Below, one piece after another: positions 49,806 to 59,314 of a stretch of 64,000 nucleotides of DNA (position 1 is the stretch's first letter; the number at the start of each line of letters is the position of its first letter). The DNA comes from Stenotrophomonas raiganjensis (SeqCode) (GTDB lineage: Bacteria > Pseudomonadota > Gammaproteobacteria > Xanthomonadales > Xanthomonadaceae). The notes beneath the pieces are model-generated. The model was not told the origin of the DNA. It did no database searches and saw only the letters and a program-made list of their open reading frames with translations. The translations under genes and the position numbers were made by a program. The stretch covers positions 1 to 64,000 of the forward strand of contig NZ_JAUTXR010000109.1 of assembly GCF_030658505.1 (NCBI RefSeq), given 5' to 3'.

Positions 49806-49823
49806 CCTGCATCGAGCGCATCC

Positions 49824-51182
49824 ATGACCCAACGTCGCCGCAGTCCACGCCGTTCCCCCCGCCAGTGCTGGCTGGCCCTGCTGCTGGTGCTGCTGGCACC
49901 GGCGACAAGCGTGGCCGCCGACGATCTGGTCCTGCAGGCGCGCGAGCAGCGCCCGTGGACGTTGCCCAACGATCTGGAACGGGTCGCGATTGCCGACCCG
50001 GGCGTGGCCGACATCGTGATGCTGCGCGGCCAGCGTCAGGCCCTGCTGGTCGGCAAGGCACCCGGTACGACCACCCTGCTGCTGTGGCACCGCAGGCAGG
50101 CCGAGCCCCAGCGCCTGCAGGTGCGCGTGCAGAGCGCGGTACAGGGTGCCGCCGATGCCGGCGCAAGCGGCCTGGTGTTCACCCAGCAGGACAACCAGGG
50201 CCTGCTGCAGGGAAGCACCGACAGCGTGCTCTCGCACATGCAGGAACAGAAGACCGCCGCCATGGCGCTGGGCAAGGACGGCCTGCTTGCCGATGCCTCG
50301 ACAGTCAGCAGTGGCGGCGTGGTCCAGGTCGAGGTCAAGGTGGTCGAGTTCAACAAGACCGCGCTCAAGCAGATCGGCATCAGCTTCCAGAACCGCAATG
50401 GCAGCTTCGCCTACGGCTTCGCCCGGCCCGGCGGCCAGCTGCCCGGCAACACCGGCATCCTGCCCGGCATGAAGGAAGGCAACTCCAGCAACGAATCCGA
50501 GTCTCCGATCTCGTCGGCCTTCCGGTTGGTGTTCGGCTCGACCAAGGGCCTGTGGAACGCCGACGTCGACCTGCTGCAGAGCAACGGCATGGCACGCGTG
50601 CTGGCCGAACCGACCCTGGTTGCCCTGTCCGGCCAGAGCGCCAGCTTCCTCGCCGGTGGCGAACTGCCGATCCTCGAGCCCCAGGGCCTTGGCACCACCA
50701 CCATCACCTACAAGCCGTTCGGTATCGGCCTGACCGTAACCCCGACGGTGCTGGCGCCCAACCGCATCGCACTGAAGGTGGCGCCGGAAGCCAGCGATCT
50801 GGACTACAGCAACTCCATCGCACTCAACGGGGTGCAGATACCCTCCATCACGACCCGCCGCGCCGACACCACGGTGGAACTGGGCGACGGCGAGAGTTTC
50901 GTGATCGGCGGCCTGGTCAGTTCGAATACGGTCTCCAACGTCGACAAGATCCCCCTGCTGGGTGACCTGCCGATCATCGGCTCGTTCTTCCGCAGCGTTG
51001 ATTACAAGCGCCAGGACAAGGAGCTGGTGATCATCGTCACGCCACGGCTGGTGCAGCCGCTGGCACGCAACACCGAGCTGCCGCTGCCTGGCGAGCGCGA
51101 GGCCAAGCCCCACCTGCCCGAATGGGGCGCGTGGCTGCTTGGCCCGATCAGCCAGGACCCGGTGCCCGGTTTCTCACGCTGA
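49824..51182 (+). CDS. cpaC: Tad pilus secretin CpaC/RcpA
   Basis: 452 residues. Signal peptide (LALLLVLLAPATSVAA), an N-terminal BON/pilus-assembly domain (ERVAIADPGVADIVMLRGQRQALLVGKAPGTTTLLLW) and a secretin core from ~170. The secretin signature VALSGQSASFLAGGELPI and PSITTRRADTTVELGDGESFVIGGLV are plain. It forms the outer-membrane pore for Flp fibres. It lies 18 bp after cpaB. A pilotin is not obvious; the TadD lipoprotein is a candidate. Confidence 0.95.
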   Translation: MTQRRRSPRRSPRQCWLALLLVLLAPATSVAADDLVLQAREQRPWTLPNDLERVAIADPGVADIVMLRGQRQALLVGKAPGTTTLLLWHRRQAEPQRLQVRVQSAVQGAADAGASGLVFTQQDNQGLLQGSTDSVLSHMQEQKTAAMALGKDGLLADASTVSSGGVVQVEVKVVEFNKTALKQIGISFQNRNGSFAYGFARPGGQLPGNTGILPGMKEGNSSNESESPISSAFRLVFGSTKGLWNADVDLLQSNGMARVLAEPTLVALSGQSASFLAGGELPILEPQGLGTTTITYKPFGIGLTVTPTVLAPNRIALKVAPEASDLDYSNSIALNGVQIPSITTRRADTTVELGDGESFVIGGLVSSNTVSNVDKIPLLGDLPIIGSFFRSVDYKRQDKELVIIVTPRLVQPLARNTELPLPGEREAKPHLPEWGAWLLGPISQDPVPGFSR

Positions 51183-51254
51183 TTCCATGATGCCTGCGAT
51201 ACCACGCCCATGCCCTACGCCACCGCCCAGCCACTGCATCCGCAAGGACCACCG

Positions 51255-52466
51255 ATGAATCTGGTCCTGTACGGAATGGATCGCGAACTGCTGCCCCGGC
51301 TGGCGGCCAAGCTGCCGCCGACCACGACCCTGCACTGGCAGGACAGCAGCACCCCGACCTCGGCGCAGGACCTGCAGCGTGGACCGCAGAGCCTGGTGCT
51401 GCTCGATTTCCGCCCGGAGCACGCGGCCGCTTCAAGCGTGCTTGCACAGCAGCTGCAGCAGACCGAACCGGACCTGATGCTGGTTGCTGTCGGTGCCACC
51501 AGCGCCGGCCAGGTGGAAGGCGTGGTCATGGCCCTGCGCGTCGGCCTGCGCGATGTCCTGGACCTGGACAGCGACAACGTCGGCATCGAAGCGGCATTGC
51601 GCCGCGCGCTGTCGCCGCGGCCGGCGGCCGCCGCACAGCATGCGCACAAGGCACGCTTGATCGTGCTGCTGGGCGTACGTGCCGGCGTCGGCACCAGCAC
51701 GCTGGCCGCGCACCTGTCGGTGCTGGCACAGCAGACACGGGCACTGGCCCAGGGCGAATCGCTGCAGCAGGATGGCCTGCTGATGGAACTGGCGCAGCCA
51801 TCGGGCGATCTGGCGCTGTACCTCAACCTGGACAGCCGCTTCCACTACGAAGATGCGCTGCGCAATGCCAGCCGCATCGATGCCACCCTCGCCCGCACCG
51901 CGATGGCGCGCCACGATACCGGGCTGGTCCTGCTGGACCGCGCCAGCGGCAGCGACGCGGTACCGCCCTCCGATCCAGGCGCATTGCTGCAACGCCTGCG
52001 CGGCGTGTTCGCCAGCGTACTGTGCGACGCAGGGGGCTGCCCGCTGCGGCAGCTGCCGCCCCTGCTGCTGGACCAGGCTGACGAGATCTGGCTGGTCACC
52101 GATGCCTCGATCGCCACCCTCGTGTCGCTGGATCAGGCCCTGAAGCACCTGGCCGGCCAGCGCGAGCGCGAGAAGCGGCTGCAACTGGTGATCAACCGCC
52201 ACGACGACAGCAGTGGCATGAGCCCAGAGCAGATCGCGCGCCGCTTCGAGCTGCCACTGCTGGCCACCCTGCCCGAACGCTCGCGCGTGCGCCTGGCCGC
52301 CAGCCAGGGCCACCTGCTGCTGCAGGACGCGCCGCGCGACCCCTATCTGCGTGCCCTCGCCCCGCTCGTCCCGCGCCTGGACCCGGCCGCCTGCCCGGTC
52401 CAGGCGCATGGCCTGCGGGAAAGACTCTCCCTTGCCCTGGGTGGATCGCAATGGAAGACAAGGTAA
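51255..52466 (+). CDS. cpaE: TadZ/CpaE ATPase-like localization protein, degenerate Walker A
   Basis: 403 residues from ATG 51255 (AAGGA 7 nt upstream; 51210 is an alternative). An N-terminal receiver-like domain (~1-120, TLHWQDSS...SLVLLDFRPEH, LRVGLRDVLDLDS) precedes a ParA/MinD-like domain. The Walker A region reads GVRAGVGTST (140-149), so the invariant lysine of GK[ST] is Thr and the signature lysine is Arg; classic ATP hydrolysis is unlikely. TadZ proteins place the pilus machine at the pole. It overlaps cpaF by 16 bp. Confidence 0.9.
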   Translation: MNLVLYGMDRELLPRLAAKLPPTTTLHWQDSSTPTSAQDLQRGPQSLVLLDFRPEHAAASSVLAQQLQQTEPDLMLVAVGATSAGQVEGVVMALRVGLRDVLDLDSDNVGIEAALRRALSPRPAAAAQHAHKARLIVLLGVRAGVGTSTLAAHLSVLAQQTRALAQGESLQQDGLLMELAQPSGDLALYLNLDSRFHYEDALRNASRIDATLARTAMARHDTGLVLLDRASGSDAVPPSDPGALLQRLRGVFASVLCDAGGCPLRQLPPLLLDQADEIWLVTDASIATLVSLDQALKHLAGQREREKRLQLVINRHDDSSGMSPEQIARRFELPLLATLPERSRVRLAASQGHLLLQDAPRDPYLRALAPLVPRLDPAACPVQAHGLRERLSLALGGSQWKTR

Positions 52467-53800
52467 CCCCGTTCCCGCATGCCGCCACCCGCCCGGTGTT
52501 GCCCGACATTGCGCCGGGCCATCTGCCGTTCGCGCAGACCGAGCAGTACCAGAAGGTGCTGTCGGCCGCGCATGAGCACCTGCTCAACAGCATCGAAGAC
52601 GAGCGCATCGACATCGACTCCTGGGCCCCGGACACCATTGCCCGGTGGGTGCAGGTGCAGACCGTGGGCTTCATCCAGGAATGGCGCATTCCGATCAACG
52701 AAGAGGAAATGCAGGTGGTCGCTGAAGGCCTGGTCAAGGAACTGACCGGCTTCGGGCCTCTGGACGACCTGCTGCACGACCCGACCATCGAAGACATCCT
52801 GATCAACGGCTTCAAGGACGTGCACGTCTCGCAGGGCGGGCAGCTCAAGCGCGCCACCCAGCGCTTCACCGACGATACCCACCTGCTGCGCATCCTGCGC
52901 CGGATCCTCGCGCCGCTGGGCCGTCGCCTGGACGATTCCAATCCGATGGTCGACGCGCGCCTGCCCAACGGCGGCCGCCTCAATGCGATCATCTCGCCGC
53001 TGGCGGTGGACGGGCCGATGGTCTCCATCCGCAAGTTCCGCAAGGACCCGTTCACGCCGGATGAACTGCTGGCCAAGGGCACCTTCGACGCGCCGATGCA
53101 GGCGCTGCTGAAAGCGATGGTGCTCGGCCGCTGCAACATTCTGGTATCCGGTGGCACCAGCTCCGGCAAGACCTCGCTGCTCAACGCACTGGCCAGCTAC
53201 GTGCCCCACAACGAGCGCGTGATCACCGTCGAGGACACCGCCGAACTATCACTCAACCATCCGCACGTGGTGCGCTTGGAGAGCCGCATCGGTGGCGCCG
53301 AAGGCCACGGTGCGGTCAGCATCCGCGACCTGGTCCGCAACAGCCTGCGCATGCGACCCGACCGCATCGTGGTCGGCGAAGTACGTGGCGCCGAGGTACT
53401 GGAGATGCTGCAGGCGATGAACACCGGCCACGACGGCTCGATGGCCACCATCCACGCCAACTCGCCGCGTGATTGCCTGTACCGCATCGAGATGCTGGCC
53501 GGATTCGCCGGCTTCCAGGGCAGCGAGGACAGCCTGCGCCGGCAGATCGCCAGTGCAATCGACTTCATCGTGCAGATATCGCGCCTGGGCAGCGGCCGCC
53601 GCGTGCTGGTCTCGATCACCGAGATCACCGGCGTCAGCGACAACCTGATAACCACCCAGGAAATGTTCCGCCACGAGCTGCAGATCGACGGCAACGGCAG
53701 GGAAACCGATCGCTGGATCGGCCTGGGCTTCCAGCCACACTCGCACAAGCTGGAGCCGTTCCGCCAGCAGCTGCGCGAATCGCTGTACGGAGACTTCTGA
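52451..53800 (+). CDS. cpaF: Tad pilus motor ATPase CpaF/TadA
   Basis: 449 residues, type II/IV secretion ATPase. An N-terminal helical domain (~25-110) precedes the catalytic core with Walker A GGTSSGKTSLLNAL, an Asp-box/Walker B segment MRPDRIVVGEVRGAE, and the His-box GHDGSMATIHANSPRDCLYRIEML. It powers both extension and retraction of Tad pili. The start lies 16 bp within cpaE; the next gene begins 2 bp after its stop. Confidence 0.96.
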   Translation: MEDKVTPFPHAATRPVLPDIAPGHLPFAQTEQYQKVLSAAHEHLLNSIEDERIDIDSWAPDTIARWVQVQTVGFIQEWRIPINEEEMQVVAEGLVKELTGFGPLDDLLHDPTIEDILINGFKDVHVSQGGQLKRATQRFTDDTHLLRILRRILAPLGRRLDDSNPMVDARLPNGGRLNAIISPLAVDGPMVSIRKFRKDPFTPDELLAKGTFDAPMQALLKAMVLGRCNILVSGGTSSGKTSLLNALASYVPHNERVITVEDTAELSLNHPHVVRLESRIGGAEGHGAVSIRDLVRNSLRMRPDRIVVGEVRGAEVLEMLQAMNTGHDGSMATIHANSPRDCLYRIEMLAGFAGFQGSEDSLRRQIASAIDFIVQISRLGSGRRVLVSITEITGVSDNLITTQEMFRHELQIDGNGRETDRWIGLGFQPHSHKLEPFRQQLRESLYGDF

Positions 53801-53802
53801 GC

Positions 53803-54759
53803 ATGGGCACGGGCATGCTGCTGGGCGTGTTGAGCATCATCCTGGTGCTGCTGGCGCTGGCGGCATGGCTGTGGGGCACGGCCAGCAGCCGCGAACAGCG
53901 CCAGGCCTCGATGCAGCATGCCGAGCAGCAGCTGGCGCGGGGCGGTGCCGGGGGGGGCATGCCTGCGGGGCCCGCGGTCGCCGCCGCCAATGACCCGGTG
54001 CGGACCACCAGCAGCGCACGGCGCGTACTGCCACTGGACGGCCTGCTCCAGCGTGCCGGCCTGCAGACAGGCTGGAAGCTGCCGATCATGCTGCTGGTAC
54101 CGGGCGTGGTGATCGCGGTGATGGCGGCGCTGCGGCTCGGCACCGCCTGGATGTTCCCGCTGACCCTGTTGCTGTACCTGCTGGGCTGCTGGCTGTGGCT
54201 GATGCGGCGCACCTCGAAGCTGCGCGCGCAGCTGCTGCACCAGCTGCCCGACTTCCTCGACAACCTGGTACGCCTGACCGCGCTCGGCAACAGCCTGCAG
54301 GCTGCCTTCCAGGTCTCTTCAATGCAGACCAGCGCGCCGCTGCGCGGACTGCTGGATACCACGGTGCGCTACGCGCGCAGCGGCATGGACCTGGACCGGG
54401 CCCTGGGCCTGGCAGCACAACCCTACCGGATGGACGTGCTGCGGGTCCTGTCGGTGGTGATCGGCGTGAGCGTGCGCATTGGCGGCCGCTCCGACCAGAT
54501 CCTGCAACGCATGGGCGATTTCATCCGCGATCTTGAACAGGCCCAGCAGGAGCTGGCGGCCACAACATCGGAAACCCGGATGTCGGCGTGGGTCCTTGGC
54601 CTGCTGCCACCGGCCTGCGCGGTACTGATGGCGATCGCCAGCCCGGACTTCTTCCAGCCGGTGCTGCGTGATCCGCTTGGCCACAAGATCCTGCTGATCG
54701 CGCTGGGGCTGGAGCTGGTCGGTGGCTTCCTGCTGTATCGCCTGGCCAAGTCGCTATGA
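53803..54759 (+). CDS. tadB: Tad platform protein TadB
   Basis: 318 residues. An N-terminal helix (GVLSIILVLLALAAWLWG) is followed by a disordered Gly-rich segment (~45-65), two more helices and a T2SF domain (LPDFLDNLVRLTALGNSLQAAFQVSS, TTVRYARSGMDLDRALGLAAQ, SVRIGGRSDQILQRMGDFIRD). C-terminal helices end the protein. It is the inner-membrane base with TadC, coupling CpaF motion to pilin assembly. Confidence 0.92.
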   Translation: MGTGMLLGVLSIILVLLALAAWLWGTASSREQRQASMQHAEQQLARGGAGGGMPAGPAVAAANDPVRTTSSARRVLPLDGLLQRAGLQTGWKLPIMLLVPGVVIAVMAALRLGTAWMFPLTLLLYLLGCWLWLMRRTSKLRAQLLHQLPDFLDNLVRLTALGNSLQAAFQVSSMQTSAPLRGLLDTTVRYARSGMDLDRALGLAAQPYRMDVLRVLSVVIGVSVRIGGRSDQILQRMGDFIRDLEQAQQELAATTSETRMSAWVLGLLPPACAVLMAIASPDFFQPVLRDPLGHKILLIALGLELVGGFLLYRLAKSL

Positions 54760-54787
54760 CCACCGCCATCCACCACGGAGGTGCACG

Positions 54788-55726
54788 ATGAGCGCCAGTG
54801 CCTGGTTCGCCCTTTCGCTGCTGGTGCTCGCAGCCGGCGTTGCCCTGCTCGGCATCGGCGGCTGGGTGCGCAGCCATCGCGAGCACCGCACATCGGCCAC
54901 CTTGAAGACCGCCCTGCAGCCACGTGACGAAGCGCGTGACACCGACGCGGCATCGCCCCGCGATTCCCTTGGCTGGCTGGAACGCTTCGGGCGTGCGCTG
55001 AGTGGCGGCCGCCTGGAAGCGGCACTGCTGGCCAATGAAGACCGGCTGCTGCTGGACCTGGCCGGATGGAACACCCGCCGGGGAACAGCGATCTATCTCG
55101 GCCTGCGCCTGTTGCTGGCGACGCTGGTGCTGGCCCTGGCACTCGCCTTCAGCGACGCGACCGGCCTGGCCCGGATCATGGTGGTGATCGGCGCGCTCGC
55201 CGCAGGCCTGCTGCTGCCCAAATTCATCCTGTCCTCCTGGGTGAAGCGACGCCGGCGTGCGGTCGACAACGAGTTGCCGCTGCTGATCGACCTGCTGCGC
55301 CTGCTGCAGGGCGTGGGCTTCAGCATGGACCAGAGCCTGCAGACGCTGGGTGACAAGCTGCGCGACGCGCTGCCGGTGCTCGGCGGCGAACTGCAGGAGG
55401 CCAACGTGGCCTATACCCACGGCCGCACCCGCGCGCAGTCACTGCGCCGCCTGAGCGAAGTCTATGCCGACGATGACCTCACCAGCCTGATGCAGCTGAT
55501 CCTGCAGGTGCACGCGCATGGCGGCGCGGTGCAGGAACCGCTGCGGCAGTTCAGCGTGCGGCTGCGCGAGCAACGCCGCAACACCCTCAAGGAAAAGGTC
55601 GGCAAGCTCTCGGTGAAGATGACCGTGGTGATGATGCTGACCCTGCTGCCAGCGCTGATGCTGGTCCTTGCCGGCCCGGCGCTGGTCGCGCTGGCCACCA
55701 CCCTGTCCAAGATGGGATCACCCTGA
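54788..55726 (+). CDS. tadC: Tad platform protein TadC
   Basis: 312 residues from ATG 54788 (GGAGGTG 5 nt upstream). A single N-terminal helix, helices around 110-150, and a T2SF domain (VDNELPLLIDLLRLLQGVGFSMDQSLQTLGDKL, LTSLMQLILQVHAHGGAVQEPLRQFSVRLREQRR) then two C-terminal helices (VVMMLTLLPALMLVLAGPALVAL). Partner of TadB. Its stop overlaps tadD by TGATG. Confidence 0.92.
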   Translation: MSASAWFALSLLVLAAGVALLGIGGWVRSHREHRTSATLKTALQPRDEARDTDAASPRDSLGWLERFGRALSGGRLEAALLANEDRLLLDLAGWNTRRGTAIYLGLRLLLATLVLALALAFSDATGLARIMVVIGALAAGLLLPKFILSSWVKRRRRAVDNELPLLIDLLRLLQGVGFSMDQSLQTLGDKLRDALPVLGGELQEANVAYTHGRTRAQSLRRLSEVYADDDLTSLMQLILQVHAHGGAVQEPLRQFSVRLREQRRNTLKEKVGKLSVKMTVVMMLTLLPALMLVLAGPALVALATTLSKMGSP

Positions 55727-56604
55727 TGCCTGCCCTGCGCACCGCCTGCCTGCTGCTTGCCCTTGCCACCGTCGCCGGCGGCTGCGCCTCGACCACGCCG
55801 AAGTACCTGCGCGCGCCCAGCCTGGCCGCGCCTGAACCGGCGCCGCAGGACAGCCGCAATGCGTACCTGGAGCTGATCGAACGCATGCAGCAGCAGGGCG
55901 CCTGGTATGCCTCGCTGGCCCATGTGGATGCCTTCCGCCAACGCTACGGTGACCCGCCGGCACTGCGCCTGCTGCGGGCCGATGCCCTGCGCGAAACCGG
56001 CCAGGCCGACGCGGCGACCGCCCTGTACCGCGATCTGTCGAACGGCCCGCAGGCTGCCGCGGCCGCGCACGGGCTGGGCCTGATCGCCGCGCGCCGCGAT
56101 GACGATGCCGGCAGTGAGCAGGCACTGGCACGCGCGGCACAGCTGCAACCGCTGAACATCAGCTACCTGGGAGACCTGGGCTACGCGCGCCTGCGTGCGG
56201 GCCAGTTCGAGCAGGCACGCGAGCCGCTGGCGAAAGCCCTGGAACTGTCACCGGGCAATGCCAAGGCGACCGCGAACCTGGCGTTGTGGGCGGTACTGCG
56301 TGGCGACACCGCCACCGCCGAACGCCTGGCCGAGCAGGCGAGCCTCAACGAGGATACCCGGCGCAGCATCCAGCAGCAGGCCGCGCAGATCCGTTCCCGC
56401 CTGCAGCAACGCCAGGCTGCAAGCGCAGCTACGACTACCGCCCAGACGCCGCCCCGTGCCGTGGCCCGCAATGCTGCAGGCAGCACACGCCTGGCCGCCG
56501 AACCGCGACGCGAAGCCCGCGACGAGCGTGATCCGCAGCGCCTGCCACCCTCGATGCTGGAACGCTTCAGCTCCTCCGATCACCCCGACGGGAACACGCC
56601 ATGA
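55726..56604 (+). CDS. tadD: TadD-like TPR lipoprotein
   Basis: 292 residues. A lipobox AGGC (Cys20) indicates an outer-membrane lipoprotein. TPR motifs cover ~65-215 (LRLLRADALRETGQADAATALYRDL, AHGLGLIAARRDDDAGSEQALARAAQLQP, LGYARLRAGQFEQAREPLAKALELSPG). A basic low-complexity tail ends in LPPSMLERFSSSD. TadD is needed for secretin assembly in other Tad systems. Overlaps tadC upstream and the DUF3613 gene downstream. Confidence 0.9.
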   Translation: MPALRTACLLLALATVAGGCASTTPKYLRAPSLAAPEPAPQDSRNAYLELIERMQQQGAWYASLAHVDAFRQRYGDPPALRLLRADALRETGQADAATALYRDLSNGPQAAAAAHGLGLIAARRDDDAGSEQALARAAQLQPLNISYLGDLGYARLRAGQFEQAREPLAKALELSPGNAKATANLALWAVLRGDTATAERLAEQASLNEDTRRSIQQQAAQIRSRLQQRQAASAATTTAQTPPRAVARNAAGSTRLAAEPRREARDERDPQRLPPSMLERFSSSDHPDGNTP

Positions 56605-57056
56605 CCGCCACGCTCCAGACCCGACGCCTGTTGCCCGTGCTCGCCTGCCTGTTGATTGCGGGCGCCGCACAGGCCCAGCAACAGCCGTTGACCGGCCAGA
56701 TGCTCGGCGGCAACAGCCCCGCACCGGTCCCGCAACCACTGCAGTCCGAGGCGCTGGCGACGGTGGATCTATCCACGCCCACGCCCCCGCCAGCGGCCGC
56801 GATGCCGGCAGCGGTCGCTACCGGTGAGCCCGCCACGCCTGCAGTCCGTCCAGTGCGCAGCCAGATCGGCGACACCACACGCAGCCTGTTCCGCCTGCAG
56901 GCATCGGGCCAGCAGGCCGGGCAGCACCTGCCGCTGCTCGGCGACCAGGCCACGCTGGGCTACGCCCGCTACATGAAGAGCTTCGAACACGAGATCCCGG
57001 ACTTCTTTGAAACCGATGTCGCCAAGTCCAAGGGATCGTCCTCATCCGGACGCTGA
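56601..57056 (+). CDS. DUF3613-domain secreted protein of the Tad operon
   Basis: 151 residues with a signal peptide (LLPVLACLLIAGAAQA-QQ), a Pro/Ala-rich linker (~25-80) and a C-terminal DUF3613-like domain: IGDTTRSLFRLQASGQQAGQHLPLLGDQATLGYARYMKSFEHEIPDFFE. Members occur in Tad loci of beta- and gammaproteobacteria; the function is unknown. ATGA overlap with tadD, and 8 bp before the next gene, argue for a role in pilus biogenesis. Confidence 0.85.
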   Translation: MTATLQTRRLLPVLACLLIAGAAQAQQQPLTGQMLGGNSPAPVPQPLQSEALATVDLSTPTPPPAAAMPAAVATGEPATPAVRPVRSQIGDTTRSLFRLQASGQQAGQHLPLLGDQATLGYARYMKSFEHEIPDFFETDVAKSKGSSSSGR

Positions 57057-57064
57057 GGTAGGCC

Positions 57065-59215
57065 ATGAAACGCCCACGCCAGTTCAGTTTCAGCCGCCCG
57101 CGCGGCGGCATGTCGATCACCATGATGCTGGTCATGCTGGCATTGCTGGCGATGCTGGGCCTGATCGAAATCGGCTATCTGTTCTGGGCCAAGCGAGACG
57201 CGCAGAAGGTCGCTGACCTGGCCGCACTGGCCGGTGCGCAGCGGCTGGAGCTGTGCACCTCGGACAACAGCGACAACAGCGCAGCGCGGCAAAGCGCGAT
57301 CACCCAGAACAAGTTCGCAGGCACCCTGCAGATCCGCTGCGGCAACTGGAGCGCTGCACGCGGCACGCCGAACCGCTTCGTCACCACCGTGGATGCGAGC
57401 AATCCGCGCAATGCCGTGCAGGTGATCGCGCAACGCAGCGTGCTGCCGTTCTTCGGCCAGAACACCCGCCTGCCCACCGTCAGCGTGGAAGCCGTGGCTC
57501 GCCGCTCGGAACCCACGGCCGTGTTCGCGGTGGGTTCGCAGCTGCTGCGCACCAACGGCGACTCGGTCCTGCTGTCGACCCTGCGCCTGGTGGGCCTGGA
57601 TGTCACCAATGCCACCGTGCTCTCCTATGACGGCCTGGCCCAGGCCAACATCACTCCGTCGGGCCTGCTCAAGGCGTTGAACATCCCGGTCAGTGCCAAT
57701 CTCAGCGTGGCCGACTTCAACCGGCTGCTGTCGGTCAACAAGATCTCGCTGGCACAGCTGGTCGATGCCACCGCTACCGTGGTCGGTCGCGATACCACCG
57801 TGGGCGTGCAGCTGCGCGCCCTGTCCGACCTGGTCGCCACCCAGCTGGACATCAACAAGCTCAACATCGTGCTCGGCAGCCAGTCCGGCGGCGGCGGCCT
57901 GTTCGCCGAAGTCGTATCGCCGGATGGCACCGTCGGCAGCGCACTGGAAACCAAGGTCAACGTCCTCAACCTGATCAGCACCGCCATCTCCATCGCCAAC
58001 GATGGCAACGGTGTGGCAGTGAAGGGACTGGACCTGCTGGGCATCAACATCCAGGCCGGCGTGGTCGAGCCACCCTCGATCGCCATCGGCGGCGTCGGCA
58101 CGCGTGCGTACAACGCGCAGGTGCGGCTGATGGTGGATGTGGACAGCAACAACCTGTTCGCGCTGGGGCCGCTGCTGAATCTGCTCGGCACGCGCCTGCA
58201 CCTGCCGCTGCATGTCGATGTCGCCAACGCGATGGGCACGCTGACCAGCATCCAGTGCGGTGCCAGTCCGCCCAAGGCCACCATCCAGGTCGATTCATCG
58301 GTGCTGCGCGCCTGTGTCGGCAACGTCGATCCCACGCAGCGCTTTTCCAAGAGCAATGTCTGTGATGCGACCCTGCAGAACGAGCAGCTGCTGAAGCTGC
58401 TCGGGCAACCCTTGATCAACGACAGGATCACCCTGCCGGCGCTGACCAGCTCGCAGAACCTGACCCTGGCCGCCGGCGAGACCGGCTCGACCCGGATCAA
58501 CCCGCTGGCACTGGGCAATGCCGTATCGGACCTGGTCAATGAACTGCTGCGCGTGCTGTCGGGCATGCTCAGCTCACCCAAGCAGGGCATGAGCGCCAAC
58601 GACACCGCCAAGGCACTGGCCGACCGCTACCTGCAGGCGGCATTTCCCACGGGCGGGCGCTACAACGTCGATCAGGTCATCCCGTTGCTGCGCGATGGCG
58701 ATCCGTCGCGCAACCTCGCGCCGTTGGGCAACTGGACGGTGAAGAACGGCGTGCCCAAGCCCTGCCTGCTGGGCCTGACCACCTGCTGGGAAGACGGCTC
58801 GGTGTGGACCGGCTACAAGACGACCGTCACCGGACAGGGCCTGGGCCTGCTTGATGGCCTGCTGGGCTCGCTGGTCGGCGGCCTGCTGATCAACCGCTGC
58901 GACAGCCTGCTCGGCAACCTGATCGACTACAACGGCTGCGTGCGCAACAACCTGGCCTCCTACATCCAGACCGCGCCGGCCGGCTTCCTCGATGGCGCCG
59001 GTGGAACCGGCGTCACCAACCCGGACGGCAGCGTGAGCTGCAGCGGCCTGCTGTGCACGCTGCTGAAGCCGATCCTGGCCGCGCTGCGCCCCGTGCTCAA
59101 CAGCGTCGGCACCCTGCTGACCAACCTGCTGGCCAGCGTACTGGGCCTGGAACTGGGGCGGACCGACGTCAACGTGCAGTCGATCCAGTGCAGCGCCGCA
59201 CAGCTGGTCTATTGA
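57065..59215 (+). CDS. tadG: TadG-like protein, large
   Basis: 716 residues. The N-terminal TadE/TadG-like helix (GGMSITMMLVMLALLAMLGLIEIGYLFWAKRDAQKVADLAALAGAQRL) is the family signature. A long periplasmic or secreted part contains Leu/Asn-rich repeats (LNLISTAISIANDGNGVAVKGLDLLGINIQAGV) and the C-terminal stretches LGLLDGLLGSLVGGLLINRC and LGNLIDYNGC. Several cysteines could form disulfides. No von Willebrand domain MIDAS was found. Last gene of the operon; its extra domain may be displayed on the pilus or cell surface. Confidence 0.85.
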   Translation: MKRPRQFSFSRPRGGMSITMMLVMLALLAMLGLIEIGYLFWAKRDAQKVADLAALAGAQRLELCTSDNSDNSAARQSAITQNKFAGTLQIRCGNWSAARGTPNRFVTTVDASNPRNAVQVIAQRSVLPFFGQNTRLPTVSVEAVARRSEPTAVFAVGSQLLRTNGDSVLLSTLRLVGLDVTNATVLSYDGLAQANITPSGLLKALNIPVSANLSVADFNRLLSVNKISLAQLVDATATVVGRDTTVGVQLRALSDLVATQLDINKLNIVLGSQSGGGGLFAEVVSPDGTVGSALETKVNVLNLISTAISIANDGNGVAVKGLDLLGINIQAGVVEPPSIAIGGVGTRAYNAQVRLMVDVDSNNLFALGPLLNLLGTRLHLPLHVDVANAMGTLTSIQCGASPPKATIQVDSSVLRACVGNVDPTQRFSKSNVCDATLQNEQLLKLLGQPLINDRITLPALTSSQNLTLAAGETGSTRINPLALGNAVSDLVNELLRVLSGMLSSPKQGMSANDTAKALADRYLQAAFPTGGRYNVDQVIPLLRDGDPSRNLAPLGNWTVKNGVPKPCLLGLTTCWEDGSVWTGYKTTVTGQGLGLLDGLLGSLVGGLLINRCDSLLGNLIDYNGCVRNNLASYIQTAPAGFLDGAGGTGVTNPDGSVSCSGLLCTLLKPILAALRPVLNSVGTLLTNLLASVLGLELGRTDVNVQSIQCSAAQLVY

Positions 59216-59231
59216 CCCGTGACGGGCGCCC

Positions 59232-59259
59232 TTGGCGGCGCCCGCGCCCATGCTAGACT
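59232..59259 (+). promoter_or_regulatory. Candidate promoter of the DUF2968 gene
   Basis: TTGGCG (59232-59237), 16-bp spacer, TAGACT (59254-59259); GCTAGACT-type -10 elements are common in this genus. It overlaps the GGGCGCC-cttg-GCGGCGCCC hairpin (59224-59243) that follows the Tad operon and may terminate it. Confidence 0.45.
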
Positions 59260-59314
59260 CGCGGCGGGGAACCACCTTCAACTCAACCCACACTCATCCG
59301 TGGATGGTCTAGAC

